Source of the DNA: Microbacterium sp. YJN-G | GTDB lineage: Bacteria; Actinomycetota; Actinomycetes; Actinomycetales; Microbacteriaceae | Assembly: GCF_015040615.1 (NCBI RefSeq) | Contig: NZ_CP060402.1 | Location: 744,001 to 808,000 of the forward strand | Length of the DNA stretch: 64,000 nt | Direction: 5' to 3' | Shown here: positions 7,569 to 14,911 of the stretch, piece by piece | Position numbering within the stretch: position 1 is the first letter of the stretch | Layout: every line of letters starts with the position of its first letter | Position numbers and translations under genes: made by a program | The notes under the pieces: model-generated | The model's input: only the letters and a program-made list of their open reading frames with translations | Told to the model about the DNA's origin: nothing | Database searches by the model: none

Positions 7569-8450
7569 ATGATCTCGCGAGTGACGTCGACATCGATGAC
7601 GCAGTCGGCCATGCGCCAGCTGCAGGTGAATCTGTCGGAACTGTCGCGGCTGCAGGAGAAGGCGATCTCGCAGCGCGCCTTCCTCTCTCCCTCGGAGGAC
7701 CCGTCCGCGGCGACGACCACGCTGCGCCTGCACGGCGAGCAGCGCCGCACCGAGCAGTACGCCCGCAACATCGACGACGGCCTGGCGTGGCTCACGACCG
7801 CAGACTCGGCGATTGCCGGCGCCACCGCGCTGCTGAGCCGTGTTCGCAGCCTCACGGTGCAGGGCGCGAACGACGGTGCGTTGGACGCCACCGCCAAGGA
7901 GGCCATCGCGGTCGAGCTGGAGGGCATCCGCGACGAGATGCTGGCGACAGCCAACCGCACGGTGCTGGGCCGCTTCGTCTTCGCCGGCACCTCCGACACC
8001 CCCGCGTTCGCCGCGGACTACAGCCACAGCGGCGTCGCCGGATCCGAGGTGCTTCGGCGCGTATCCGACGAGGCGTCGATCCGGGTGGATGCCGACGGTG
8101 CGGCCGTCTTCGGTACCGGTGACGACTCGGTGTTCGCACTGATCACCGGCATCGTCGAAGACCTGCGCATGGGCGTGAACGTAGGTGCGCGGCTCAGCGA
8201 GATCGATGAGCGGCGCACCGCTATGCTCAGTGCCCAGGGTGCAGTGGGCGTGCGGCAGCTGCAGATGGAACGCGCGAAGGAGGCGATCGTGGACAGCTCG
8301 GTCTCGCTCGAGGCGCGCCGCGCCGCGGTAGAGGATGTGGATTCTGTGGAGATCCTCGTGCAGCTGAAGGCCCAGGAGCTGGTGTACCAGTCGTCGCTGT
8401 CGGTGACCGCTCGCGTGCTGCAGCCGTCGCTGATGGAATTCCTGCGATGA
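7569..8450 (+). CDS. flgL: Flagellar hook-associated protein FlgL
   Basis: FlgL (HAP3) is the second hook-filament junction protein. The 293-residue product begins MISRVTSTSMTQSAMRQLQV and shows the flagellin-like N-terminal helix (LSRLQEKAISQRAFLSPSED) and C-terminal helix ending VLQPSLMEFLR. GGAGG ends immediately before an ATG at 7563, so the ATG at 7569, six bases further, is the better spaced start; using 7563 would add only two residues. The stop overlaps fliW by four bases (ATGA). Confidence 0.93.
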   Translation: MISRVTSTSMTQSAMRQLQVNLSELSRLQEKAISQRAFLSPSEDPSAATTTLRLHGEQRRTEQYARNIDDGLAWLTTADSAIAGATALLSRVRSLTVQGANDGALDATAKEAIAVELEGIRDEMLATANRTVLGRFVFAGTSDTPAFAADYSHSGVAGSEVLRRVSDEASIRVDADGAAVFGTGDDSVFALITGIVEDLRMGVNVGARLSEIDERRTAMLSAQGAVGVRQLQMERAKEAIVDSSVSLEARRAAVEDVDSVEILVQLKAQELVYQSSLSVTARVLQPSLMEFLR

Positions 8451-8818
8451 GCGCTGTGCTCGACTTCGTGGCGCCGCCGCCGGGCTTCGCCCCGCACACG
8501 CGCTTCGCCCTCACACCGGTCGACGGTGCCGACGGGCTGTTCGCCCTCGATGCGCTCGATGACGACGCTCTGCGCCTGTTCCTGGTCGATCCGAAATCGG
8601 TGGTCGCCGACTACGCGCCGACGCTGTCGGACGAGCATGTCGACGAACTGGGGCTCGCCGCTCCCGATGACGCGCTGCTGCTCGTGGTCGTCAGCCGCGG
8701 CGCCGACGGTGTGCACGTGAACCTGCTGGCGCCGATCGTCGCGAACCTGCGCACCGGCGTCGCCGCGCAGGTCATCCTCGACGGGCAGGATCTGCCCCTT
8801 CGCGCCGCGCTCGGGTGA
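8447..8818 (+). CDS. fliW: Flagellar assembly factor FliW
   Basis: FliW binds flagellin and, in known systems, frees or traps the translational repressor CsrA, coupling flagellin translation to export. The 123-residue product shows FliW-type features: PPPGFAPHTRFALTPVDGAD, FLVDPKSVVADYAPTLSDEH, DDALLLVVVSRGADGVHVNL and LLAPIVANLRTGVAAQVILD. It is coupled to flgL by an ATGA overlap. Unusually, no csrA follows: the next 155 bases are non-coding and then tsaB starts. It may act on a distant CsrA or without one. Confidence 0.88.
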   Translation: MSAVLDFVAPPPGFAPHTRFALTPVDGADGLFALDALDDDALRLFLVDPKSVVADYAPTLSDEHVDELGLAAPDDALLLVVVSRGADGVHVNLLAPIVANLRTGVAAQVILDGQDLPLRAALG

Positions 8819-8961
8819 CGTGCGGCACCCGTCCGGTGGGCGGTCGCTGTTCGCGCATGCCGCCCCCAGACGCCGATTGACCTCCGGGGCGGATCTTCGC
8901 GCAATCTTGAGCGAGAGTTCAGCGCGTACCGGGGATGCGGCTTCCGCAGCCGCACGACGAC

Positions 8962-8967
8962 TACCCT
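8962..8967 (+). promoter_or_regulatory. -10 box of leaderless tsaB transcript
   Basis: TACCCT ends six bases before the GTG at 8974, so transcription would begin at or next to the start codon. No good ribosome-binding site is present. The region 8819-8961 shows nothing else. Confidence 0.6.
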
Positions 8968-8973
8968 GAAGAG

Positions 8974-9561
8974 GTGATCCTCGCCGTCGACACCTCTCTG
9001 GGAACGGCCGTCGCCGTCATCGACGCCGACGGGCGCACCGTCGCCGAGGCGTCCACTCCCGACCCGCTCGGCCACGCCGAGGTCATCGGCGATTTGCTCG
9101 CCCAGATCGCGCGCCCCGGCATCACCCACGTCGTCGCCGGCATGGGACCCGGTCCCTTCACAGGGCTGCGGATCGGCATCGCCGCCGCGCGCACGTTCGC
9201 GCTCGGCCGCGGCATCCCGGTCGTCGCCGTGCCGAGCCACTACGCGATCGCGCTGGACGCCGGCGTGACGGGACAGTTCGCGGTGGTCACCGACGCGCGC
9301 CGCCGCGAGATCGCGGTCAGCGTCTTCGACGGGAGGGATGCCGACGGCATCCCGCAGCTGCGCATCCCCACCCGCCTCGAGAAGCGCGGCAGCGAGATCG
9401 CCGAGCCGGTCGTCGAGGCGCTCGAGCTGTCGGCTGCGGCCCTCGCCCGTGTCGGGGCCCGTGCGATCGCCGCAGGACGAGTCCTCGCCGATGCCGAGCC
9501 CCTGTACCTGCGCTCGCCGGATGTCGTGCAGCCCGGCGCACCGAAGCGGGTGAGCGCATGA
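8974..9561 (+). CDS. tsaB: tRNA t6A synthesis protein TsaB
   Basis: TsaB is the partner of TsaD in adding threonylcarbamoyl to A37 of ANN-decoding tRNAs. The 195-residue product has the ASKHA-fold N-terminus (ILAVDTSLGTAVAVIDADGR) and the conserved HAEVIGDLLAQI and GMGPGPFTGLRIGIAAARTF segments. GTG at 8974 is chosen because it fits a leaderless -10 box and the family N-terminus. It overlaps rimI by four bases in a tsaB-rimI-tsaD cluster; tsaE, often upstream, is not in the window. Confidence 0.92.
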   Translation: MILAVDTSLGTAVAVIDADGRTVAEASTPDPLGHAEVIGDLLAQIARPGITHVVAGMGPGPFTGLRIGIAAARTFALGRGIPVVAVPSHYAIALDAGVTGQFAVVTDARRREIAVSVFDGRDADGIPQLRIPTRLEKRGSEIAEPVVEALELSAAALARVGARAIAAGRVLADAEPLYLRSPDVVQPGAPKRVSA

Positions 9562-10160
9562 CCCTGCGCATCGCGGTGCTCGCCGACCTTCCCGCGATCA
9601 TGGAGCTCGAACGGCGCAGCTTCCCCTCGGACGCGTGGAGCGAGCAGACCATGGGCACCGAGCTCACCAGCACCCACAGCCACTACCTCGTCGACGACGA
9701 GGACGGACGCATCGTCGGGTACGGCGGGCTGCGTGCCCTGCCGGGTGGAGCGGATGCCGACATCCAGACCATCGCGCTCGACGAGGCGGTGCGCGGGCGC
9801 GGGAGGGGCCGCGCCCTGCTGCGCGCGCTCATCGCCGAGGCCGTGAGCCGCGGGGCGAAGGAGCTGTTCCTCGAGGTGCGCGCCGACAACCCCGTCGCCA
9901 CCGGGCTGTACGAGTCGGAGGGCTTCACCGAGCTGGGCCGCCGCCCGCGGTACTACCAGCCCGACGACGTGGATGCCGTGGTCATGCGCCTCGACCTGCG
10001 CGCCTGGATTGCTGAGGGCTCGCACGGTGCGCAGGAGAACGCACGACCTGAAGGAGCGGATGCCGAAAAGGCTCCTGCGGATCGTGCGAACTCCTTCGAA
10101 TCGCGCGGCGGGGATCCGACGAACCGGGCACAGGATGCCGCGGGGGAGGAGCGCGCATGA
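9558..10160 (+). CDS. rimI: Ribosomal protein S18 alanine N-acetyltransferase RimI, with repeat-derived tail
   Basis: GNAT acetyltransferase placed between tsaB and tsaD, as in many actinobacteria. Residues 1-150 form the GNAT domain: an acetyl-CoA loop ([20 protein letters not shown]) and the RimI-like [19 protein letters not shown] followed by [12 protein letters not shown]. Residues after about 154 ([20 protein letters not shown]...) are a low-complexity tail. The DNA for that tail contains a 63-base imperfect palindrome (10033-10095), so the extension is probably a repeat insertion and not a functional domain. Start and stop overlap neighbours by four bases each. Confidence 0.88.
   Translation: MTLRIAVLADLPAIMELERRSFPSDAWSEQTMGTELTSTHSHYLVDDEDGRIVGYGGLRALPGGADADIQTIALDEAVRGRGRGRALLRALIAEAVSRGAKELFLEVRADNPVATGLYESEGFTELGRRPRYYQPDDVDAVVMRLDLRAWIAEGSHGAQENARPEGADAEKAPADRANSFESRGGDPTNRAQDAAGEERA
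10033..10095. repeat. Repeat family E: palindrome inside rimI
   Basis: Two 25-base arms (10033-10057 and 10071-10095) match as inverted repeats at 20 of 25 positions around a 13-base loop that contains GGATGCC. Conserved cores are CGCACGA and TCGTGCG with AGGAG / CTCCT ends. It is read in frame as part of the RimI C-terminal extension. Confidence 0.75.
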
Positions 10161-11218
10161 CCGGAGAGCCTCTGGTGCTGGGCATCGAGACCAGCTGCGA
10201 TGAGACCGGCATCGGCATCGTGCGCGGCCGAACGCTGCTGTCGAACACGATCGCGTCGAGCATGGATGAGCACGCCCGCTACGGCGGCGTGGTGCCCGAG
10301 GTCGCCGCGCGGGCACACCTCGAGGCGCTGCAGCCCTCGATCGAGCGCGCGCTCGCCGAGGCGCAGGTGACGCTCGACGAGCTGGATGCCATCGCCGTCA
10401 CGAGCGGTCCGGGTCTGGCCGGCGCGCTGATGGTCGGTGTCGGCGCGGCCAAGGGCCTGGCGGTGTCGCTGGACAAGCCGCTGTACGCGGTGAACCACCT
10501 CGTCGGGCACATCGCGGCCGACATCCTCGACGCCGATGCCGAGCCGCTGGAGTATCCGACGATCGCGCTGCTGGTCAGCGGCGGGCACACCTCTCTGCTG
10601 CACGTGCGTGATCTCACCACCGACGTCGAGCTGCTCGGCGAGACGATCGACGATGCGGCGGGCGAGGCCTTCGACAAGGTCGCGCGCCTGCTCGGGCTGC
10701 CGTACCCCGGCGGTCCGCAGATCGACCGGGCGGCGGTCGACGGCGACCCGAAGGCGATCCGCTTTCCGCGCGGCCTGTCCAAAGCATCCGACCTGGAGAA
10801 GCACCGCTACGATTTCTCGTTCTCGGGGCTGAAGACGGCCGTCGCCCGCTGGGTGGAGCGTGCCGAGGAGAACGGCGAGCAGATTCCGGTCGCCGATGTG
10901 GCCGCGAGCTTCCGTGAGGCCGTCGTCGACGTGCTCGTCACGAAGGCGCTCGCAGCCTGTGCGGATCGGGGCGTGCCGCGCCTGCTGCTGGGCGGCGGCG
11001 TGATCGCGAACCGGCGTCTGCGAGAGGTGGCGATCGAGCGGGCGGCCGCGGCGGGAGTCACCGTGCGCATCCCGCCGCTGTCGCTGTGTACCGACAACGG
11101 TGCCATGATCGCCGGACTCGCGGCCGAGCTGATCGTCGGCGGACGCGGCGCATCGACGCTCGCCTTCGGCGCCGACTCGACTCTTCCCGTCACCGAGATC
11201 CAGGTGAGCCCGGCATGA
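10157..11218 (+). CDS. tsaD: tRNA N6-threonylcarbamoyladenosine transferase TsaD
   Basis: TsaD transfers the threonylcarbamoyl group to A37 of tRNA. It has 353 residues, near the usual length. Motifs: [36 protein letters not shown], the metal-binding NHLVGH (Asn-His-x3-His), [10 protein letters not shown], and the C-terminal [11 protein letters not shown] and [12 protein letters not shown]. It is fully conserved as far as can be seen. It overlaps rimI and the following membrane-protein gene by four bases each, suggesting one coupled transcript. Confidence 0.97.
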   Translation: MTGEPLVLGIETSCDETGIGIVRGRTLLSNTIASSMDEHARYGGVVPEVAARAHLEALQPSIERALAEAQVTLDELDAIAVTSGPGLAGALMVGVGAAKGLAVSLDKPLYAVNHLVGHIAADILDADAEPLEYPTIALLVSGGHTSLLHVRDLTTDVELLGETIDDAAGEAFDKVARLLGLPYPGGPQIDRAAVDGDPKAIRFPRGLSKASDLEKHRYDFSFSGLKTAVARWVERAEENGEQIPVADVAASFREAVVDVLVTKALAACADRGVPRLLLGGGVIANRRLREVAIERAAAAGVTVRIPPLSLCTDNGAMIAGLAAELIVGGRGASTLAFGADSTLPVTEIQVSPA

Positions 11219-11655
11219 CCGATCCGCGCAGCGACGAGCCCACCCCCGAAGTCGAGAGACCGGGGGAGTCGGCGGGTCTGCCTGGCGCGTCATATGGGTA
11301 CGGCAGGCTGCCCACCGGGCCGGTGCCGGTGGACCAGACCCACCGTCAGCAGGACGACGACGAGCCCGTCGAGCGTCGCTGGTCGCCGTCGCAGTCGGAG
11401 GAGCCGCCCGCGGACGACTCGCGGCTGGCGCCGTGGGCGCTGTTCGCGGCCATCGTCGCGCTTGCGACGTCGATGTTCGTCGGGTGGGGCGTGCCGGTGG
11501 CGGTCGTCGCGGTGATCGCCGCGATCATGTCGCTGCGACGACCGATCGAGAATCGCGCGGTCGCCATGTGGGCGCTCGTGCTGGGGCTGTGCGCGACGCT
11601 GTTCAGCACGGGGTGGCTGATCTGGGCGGCGATGCAGTTCGAGAGACTGGGGTGA
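11215..11655 (+). CDS. Two-helix membrane protein (DUF4190-like)
   Basis: A 146-residue protein of unknown function. Residues 1-75 are hydrophilic, Pro/Glu/Asp-rich and probably cytoplasmic. Two transmembrane hairpins follow ([35 protein letters not shown], and [20 protein letters not shown]), a pattern like the DUF4190 family. The ATG overlaps the tsaD stop (ATGA), so translation is coupled. No enzymatic motif is visible. Confidence 0.7.
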   Translation: MTDPRSDEPTPEVERPGESAGLPGASYGYGRLPTGPVPVDQTHRQQDDDEPVERRWSPSQSEEPPADDSRLAPWALFAAIVALATSMFVGWGVPVAVVAVIAAIMSLRRPIENRAVAMWALVLGLCATLFSTGWLIWAAMQFERLG

Positions 11656-11658
11656 CGG

Positions 11659-12882
11659 ATGCTGAATGCCGACGAGGCTGCACGACGACGTGAGCTTCAA
11701 CTCCGGGCCTTCGCGCCCGGCGGTCGGCTGAGCGCCGACGAGACCGCTGAGCTCCAGTCCCTGGAGCGCCGCAACACCCCGCGCTGGGATGCTGAGGCTC
11801 TCGAAGCACCCGGCTCTACAGGTGGCGACAACCGCTGGGATGCTGAGGCTCTCGAAGCACCCAGCGCAGCTGGATCCGACAACAGCTGGGATGCTGAGCC
11901 TGTCGAAGCACCCAGCGCAGCTGAATCTGCCAACAGCTGGGTTGCTGAGGCTCTCGAAGCACCCAGCGCCCCCAAGCGTGCGCCCTGGGGCCCTTCGACA
12001 GGCTCAGGGACCCAAGGTGAGACGGGCCCTTCGAGAGCCTCAGGGCCCCAAGCCGACCGCCCCCGCCGGCTCCACGCCCGCTGGGTGCTGCCTCTCGTCG
12101 CCGTCCTCGCCGTGTTCGTCGGCCTCGGCGCCGGCTGGCTGGCGTTCGAACGAGACGCCATCCTGCCCGGGATGACCGCCGAGCAGCAGGAGACGCTGAC
12201 GGGTCTCGAGGCGTCGGGAACCCTCGATCCCGGTTCGGTGCGACTGCTCGGATCGAAGCACGGGGCCGACGTCTGGGAGGCGACGCGCGACGAGGGCGCG
12301 TTGACCTGCCTCGTCCTGACGAAGACCCCCGCGCAGCAGTCGCACGCGTGCGACGAGTGGCGCGACGACGGCGCGGGACTCGGCGTCCAGACCAGTCTGA
12401 GCTTCGAGGAGGACGGCGAGCAGTTCATGGTCTGGGCCGTGCTCGTCGAGAACATCGACGGCGAGCGCGTCGCCATCATTCAGCGCCAGAGCTCGGACGA
12501 GACCTGGGACTGGCGGTCGCAGTACACCGAGAGCGAGCTGGCCGTCGTCGACCAACTCGAGGCAGGCGGATTCGACGGCGAATGGCTGCAGCTCGTCGGC
12601 TACGACGGCGAACAGCCCATCTGGGTGCATCAGGCCGAGCGCGGCTGCGTGCTCGTGGTGCAGAACGACGGCACCATCGCCCAGGAGTGCAGCGAGGCGA
12701 TCCTCGACATCGACCAGACCATCGACCTGGCTCTGCCCGGCGTCACCTACAGCGTCCGCAACACCGCCAACCGCGGCATGACGCTGACGATCGTCCGCAC
12801 CCCCGGGATCGACGCGGTGCGCTGCGACACCGAGACCGGAACGTGCGAGTCGATCGACGATAAGACCGGCGAAGTGGAGTGA
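11659..12882 (+). CDS. Single-pass membrane protein with in-frame palindromic repeats
   Basis: A 407-residue protein of unknown function. Residues 1-41 are charged and helical. Residues 42-109 are four 17-residue repeats of the type RWDAEALEAPGSTGGDN, encoded by exactly 51-base DNA units. Residues 110-130 are encoded by the same element in the opposite orientation (GPSTGSGTQ, GPSRASGPQ). One transmembrane helix (WVLPLVAVLAVFVGLGAGWL) follows at about 140-165, then an acidic extracytoplasmic domain containing several cysteines (DEGALTCLVL, SHACDEW, RGCVLVV, QECSE, RCDTETGTC). The start four bases after the upstream stop suggests coupling; the ribosome-binding site is weak. Confidence 0.75.
   Translation: MLNADEAARRRELQLRAFAPGGRLSADETAELQSLERRNTPRWDAEALEAPGSTGGDNRWDAEALEAPSAAGSDNSWDAEPVEAPSAAESANSWVAEALEAPSAPKRAPWGPSTGSGTQGETGPSRASGPQADRPRRLHARWVLPLVAVLAVFVGLGAGWLAFERDAILPGMTAEQQETLTGLEASGTLDPGSVRLLGSKHGADVWEATRDEGALTCLVLTKTPAQQSHACDEWRDDGAGLGVQTSLSFEEDGEQFMVWAVLVENIDGERVAIIQRQSSDETWDWRSQYTESELAVVDQLEAGGFDGEWLQLVGYDGEQPIWVHQAERGCVLVVQNDGTIAQECSEAILDIDQTIDLALPGVTYSVRNTANRGMTLTIVRTPGIDAVRCDTETGTCESIDDKTGEVE
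11783..12049. repeat. Repeat family D in coding sequence (4 direct, 2 inverted copies)
   Basis: Four direct copies of a 28-base core containing GATGCTGAGGCTCTCGAAGC begin at 11783, 11834, 11885 and 11936, spaced exactly 51 bases. Two inverted copies follow, cores CCTTCGACAGGCTCAGGG (about 11990-12013) and CCTTCGAGAGCCTCAGGG (about 12026-12049). All are read in frame without stops. Confidence 0.92.
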
Positions 12883-12897
12883 ACCGGGCCGGCCGGC

Positions 12898-14271
12898 TCA
12901 GGCCCGGTCGGCGAGGATCGCGATGCGGCCGGCCGCGGTGCGGGTGAGGATGAGCGTGGCCTCCTGAGAGCCTTTCAATGACAGCTTCTTCCGGAAAGCC
13001 GCCGGGTCGATGTCCATGCCGCGCTTCTTGATCTCCAGGCGTCCGATGTCGTGAGCCCGCAGGGCGGTGCTGATCGTCTTCGCGTGCGCGGGCATCGTCT
13101 CGCGCACCCGGAACGACTGCACGAACGGGCTCGTCACCGCGGCATCCCCGGTGAGGTAGGCGATCTGCTCGTCGAGCATGCCTGCATCCAGCATCCGTCC
13201 CGCATCGCCGATCAGCCGCGCGCGGATCACCGCGCCGTCGGGCTCGTGAAGGAAGGCGCCGAGAGGGCGGACCGGCACGTCTTCGGCATCCGCCGGAGCG
13301 GTCAGCTCGTGCGTCTGGCCGCCGTGCACGACGAGGGCGGCCCGGCGCACGCCCTCGCGGGCGAGCGCGCCGCTCCACAGCACGAGCTCGACGACGCTGC
13401 CGTCGGCGCTCACCCACTGCGCCTCGACGTCGTCGGGGATGAGGTCGCGGTCCAGTCCCGGGCCGAGCTTGATACCCGCCGGATGCCGCCGCGCGACCTC
13501 GAAACACCAGTCCAGCGACGGAGACCAGTCGGATGCCGTCAGCCGGCGGGTCTCGCTGTGCCCCGCCGTGCGCCGCGCCGGATCCAGCCACACTGCCTGC
13601 GCCTGGGTCCCCGAGCGCGGCTGGGTCCCTGAGGCTCTCGAAGGGTCCTCGTTCTCTGCTTCGCCGGGTGCTTCGAGAGCCTCAGCAACCCAGCCAGTGT
13701 TGCGTGCTTCGCTCCCCACGCCCCACTCCACCGGCCGCTTCGCGTCCGCCGGAGCCTCCGAGGCGCGTGGGCCCGACTCAGCAACCCAGCTGGCCGGGAG
13801 GTTGTCCTCGGCGAAACCCTGACGCACGGCGACGTCGTCGCCGAAGGGTGCGAGGTTGTACGCCGCGATGCCAGCGGTGACGGCATCGGCATCCACCGCG
13901 GTGACCTCGAGACCCGCGGCGGCGAACGCCAGGCTGTCGCCGCCGATCCCGCAGCCCAGGTCCGAGACCGCGGTGATCCCGGACCGCCGCATCCGCACGG
14001 CGTGCAGCGTCGCGATGTTCAGCCGGGTGGCCTGTTCGAGGCCCGCCCGGGTGAACAGCATCCGATCGGCGAATTCGCCGAACTTGGCACGCGCCTTCAC
14101 CCGCAGATGCGCCTGGCCGACGACGGCCGAGACGAGGTCGGGGGAGTGCCCGGCCGCCCGCAGCCGTGACACCGCGCGGGCGACGTCGGCCGAGGTCTCG
14201 ACGGAGCCGGTCTCGTCGAGCAGGGTCAGGCCCTCGCGCGTGAGCAGGGCGGTCAACTCGGACATCTCCAC
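12898..14271 (-). CDS. Class I SAM-dependent methyltransferase with THUMP-like C-terminus
   Basis: Probable RNA/DNA methyltransferase, 457 residues. The SAM-binding motif is at about residues 95-125 (VSDLGCGIGGDSLAFAAAGL, then VTAVDAD), followed after an insertion by AVWLDPARRT (a D-P-A/P-R motif IV). The C-terminal 90 residues (LRAHDIGRLEIKKRGMDIDP...) resemble the THUMP-like domain of actinobacterial homologues. Residues about 160-225 are low complexity (GWVAEALEAPGEAENEDPSR...) and encoded by repeat family D, interrupting the domain between the binding site and motif IV. Start: TAGGCT, six bases, GTG at 14271 (leaderless); a GTG at 14274 is possible. Target unknown. Confidence 0.75.
   Translation of the reverse strand: MEMSELTALLTREGLTLLDETGSVETSADVARAVSRLRAAGHSPDLVSAVVGQAHLRVKARAKFGEFADRMLFTRAGLEQATRLNIATLHAVRMRRSGITAVSDLGCGIGGDSLAFAAAGLEVTAVDADAVTAGIAAYNLAPFGDDVAVRQGFAEDNLPASWVAESGPRASEAPADAKRPVEWGVGSEARNTGWVAEALEAPGEAENEDPSRASGTQPRSGTQAQAVWLDPARRTAGHSETRRLTASDWSPSLDWCFEVARRHPAGIKLGPGLDRDLIPDDVEAQWVSADGSVVELVLWSGALAREGVRRAALVVHGGQTHELTAPADAEDVPVRPLGAFLHEPDGAVIRARLIGDAGRMLDAGMLDEQIAYLTGDAAVTSPFVQSFRVRETMPAHAKTISTALRAHDIGRLEIKKRGMDIDPAAFRKKLSLKGSQEATLILTRTAAGRIAILADRA
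13602..13790. repeat. Repeat family D inside the methyltransferase gene
   Basis: An inverted pair sharing the core TGAGGCTCTCGAAG lies at 13619-13648 and 13666-13695; the 25-base arms pair with two mismatches. Partial copies are at 13602-13614 and 13777-13790. On the coding (minus) strand they give AEALEAP and DPSRASGTQ, the same reading frames used in the neighbouring gene at 11659-12882. Confidence 0.9.
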
Positions 14272-14277
14272 CACCCC

Positions 14278-14283
14278 AGCCTA
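14278..14283 (-). promoter_or_regulatory. -10 box of leaderless methyltransferase transcript
   Basis: Minus strand TAGGCT, six bases, then GTG at 14271. Confidence 0.6.
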
Positions 14284-14299
14284 TGGGCCGCACTTCACC

Positions 14300-14358
14300 T
14301 TCGCGGGGCCCATCTGGCCGCCTCCCCGCGCAGGAGGCCGCCACTCGGGACCCGCGAA
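14300..14358. repeat. Repeat family F, copy 1
   Basis: Imperfect palindrome beginning TTCGCGGG and ending CCCGCGAA, with inner arms GGCCGCCTC / GAGGCCGCC-like. The same element recurs at 24455-24514. It lies between divergent genes. Confidence 0.85.
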
Positions 14359-14380
14359 GCATGGGGAACGGCGACGATGG

Positions 14381-14407
14381 CTGGCACTCGCATTGCATGA
14401 GTGCCAG
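14381..14407. promoter_or_regulatory. CIRCE element 1 (HrcA operator) before groES
   Basis: CTGGCACTC, 9 bases, GAGTGCCAG: perfect 9-bp arms. HrcA is the known repressor of such sites. It overlaps TTGCAT (14393-14398), the likely -35 box, which sits 18 bases before TAGACT. Confidence 0.9.
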
Positions 14408-14416
14408 CGCTCCGCT

Positions 14417-14422
14417 TAGACT
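14417..14422 (+). promoter_or_regulatory. groES promoter -10 box
   Basis: TAGACT, with TTGCAT (14393-14398) as -35 at 18-base spacing. It lies between the two CIRCE elements, so HrcA binding at either would block polymerase. Confidence 0.65.
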
Positions 14423-14426
14423 GGCA

Positions 14427-14453
14427 TTAGCACCCTCGGTGTGAGAGTGCTAA
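14427..14453. promoter_or_regulatory. CIRCE element 2 (HrcA operator) before groES
   Basis: TTAGCACCC, 9 bases, GAGTGCTAA; one mismatch from the consensus TTAGCACTC-N9-GAGTGCTAA. It covers the expected start of the transcript. Confidence 0.92.
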
Positions 14454-14491
14454 CAGTCTTCTGATCTCAGTCACGAAAGAAGAGGTACACC

Positions 14492-14788
14492 GTGTCGGTT
14501 TCCATCAAGCCGCTCGAGGACCGCATCGTCATCCAGCAGGTCGAGGCAGAGCAGACCACCGCAAGTGGTCTGGTCATCCCCGACACCGCCAAGGAGAAGC
14601 CCCAGGAGGGCCAGGTCGTGGCTGTGGGCCCCGGCCGCATCGACGACAACGGCAACCGCGTTCCGCTCGACGTCGCCGTGGGCGACCGCGTGCTCTACAG
14701 CAAGTACGGCGGCACCGAGGTCAAGTTCGGCGCCGACGAGTACCTCGTGCTCTCGGCCCGCGACGTCCTCGCGGTCGTCGTCCGCTGA
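14492..14788 (+). CDS. groES: Co-chaperonin GroES
   Basis: The 10-kDa lid of the GroEL chaperonin, 98 residues. It begins [20 protein letters not shown], has the mobile loop [20 protein letters not shown] and ends [16 protein letters not shown]. The start is GTG, with AAAGAAGAGG upstream. Two CIRCE operators indicate HrcA heat-shock control. A strong terminator follows, so groEL is not co-transcribed here and must be elsewhere. Confidence 0.97.
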   Translation: MSVSIKPLEDRIVIQQVEAEQTTASGLVIPDTAKEKPQEGQVVAVGPGRIDDNGNRVPLDVAVGDRVLYSKYGGTEVKFGADEYLVLSARDVLAVVVR

Positions 14789-14814
14789 CACCTCTGAACC
14801 CGGATCGGGTTCAC

Positions 14815-14850
14815 GAAAGGGCCCGGATGCCTCGGCATCCGGGCCCTTCG
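14815..14850 (+). terminator. Terminator after groES
   Basis: 15-bp perfect stem AAGGGCCCGGATGCC / GGCATCCGGGCCCTT with a very short loop, followed by CGTCGTC. Includes the GGATGCC word common in this genome. Confidence 0.85.
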
Positions 14851-14899
14851 TCGTCCCGTCGACCCGCCGCGCTCGGTCCGCGCACCGCGCCGCGGCCAC

Positions 14900-14905
14900 T
14901 AGGCT
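14900..14905 (+). promoter_or_regulatory. -10 box of leaderless rarD transcript
   Basis: TAGGCT, six bases, then the GTG start at 14912. Confidence 0.6.
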
Positions 14906-14911
14906 GACTCG

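Noticed and set aside
5645..7999. A 784-residue minus-strand frame
   Set aside because: Shadow of flgN, flgK and flgL; those genes have convincing motifs and a promoter.
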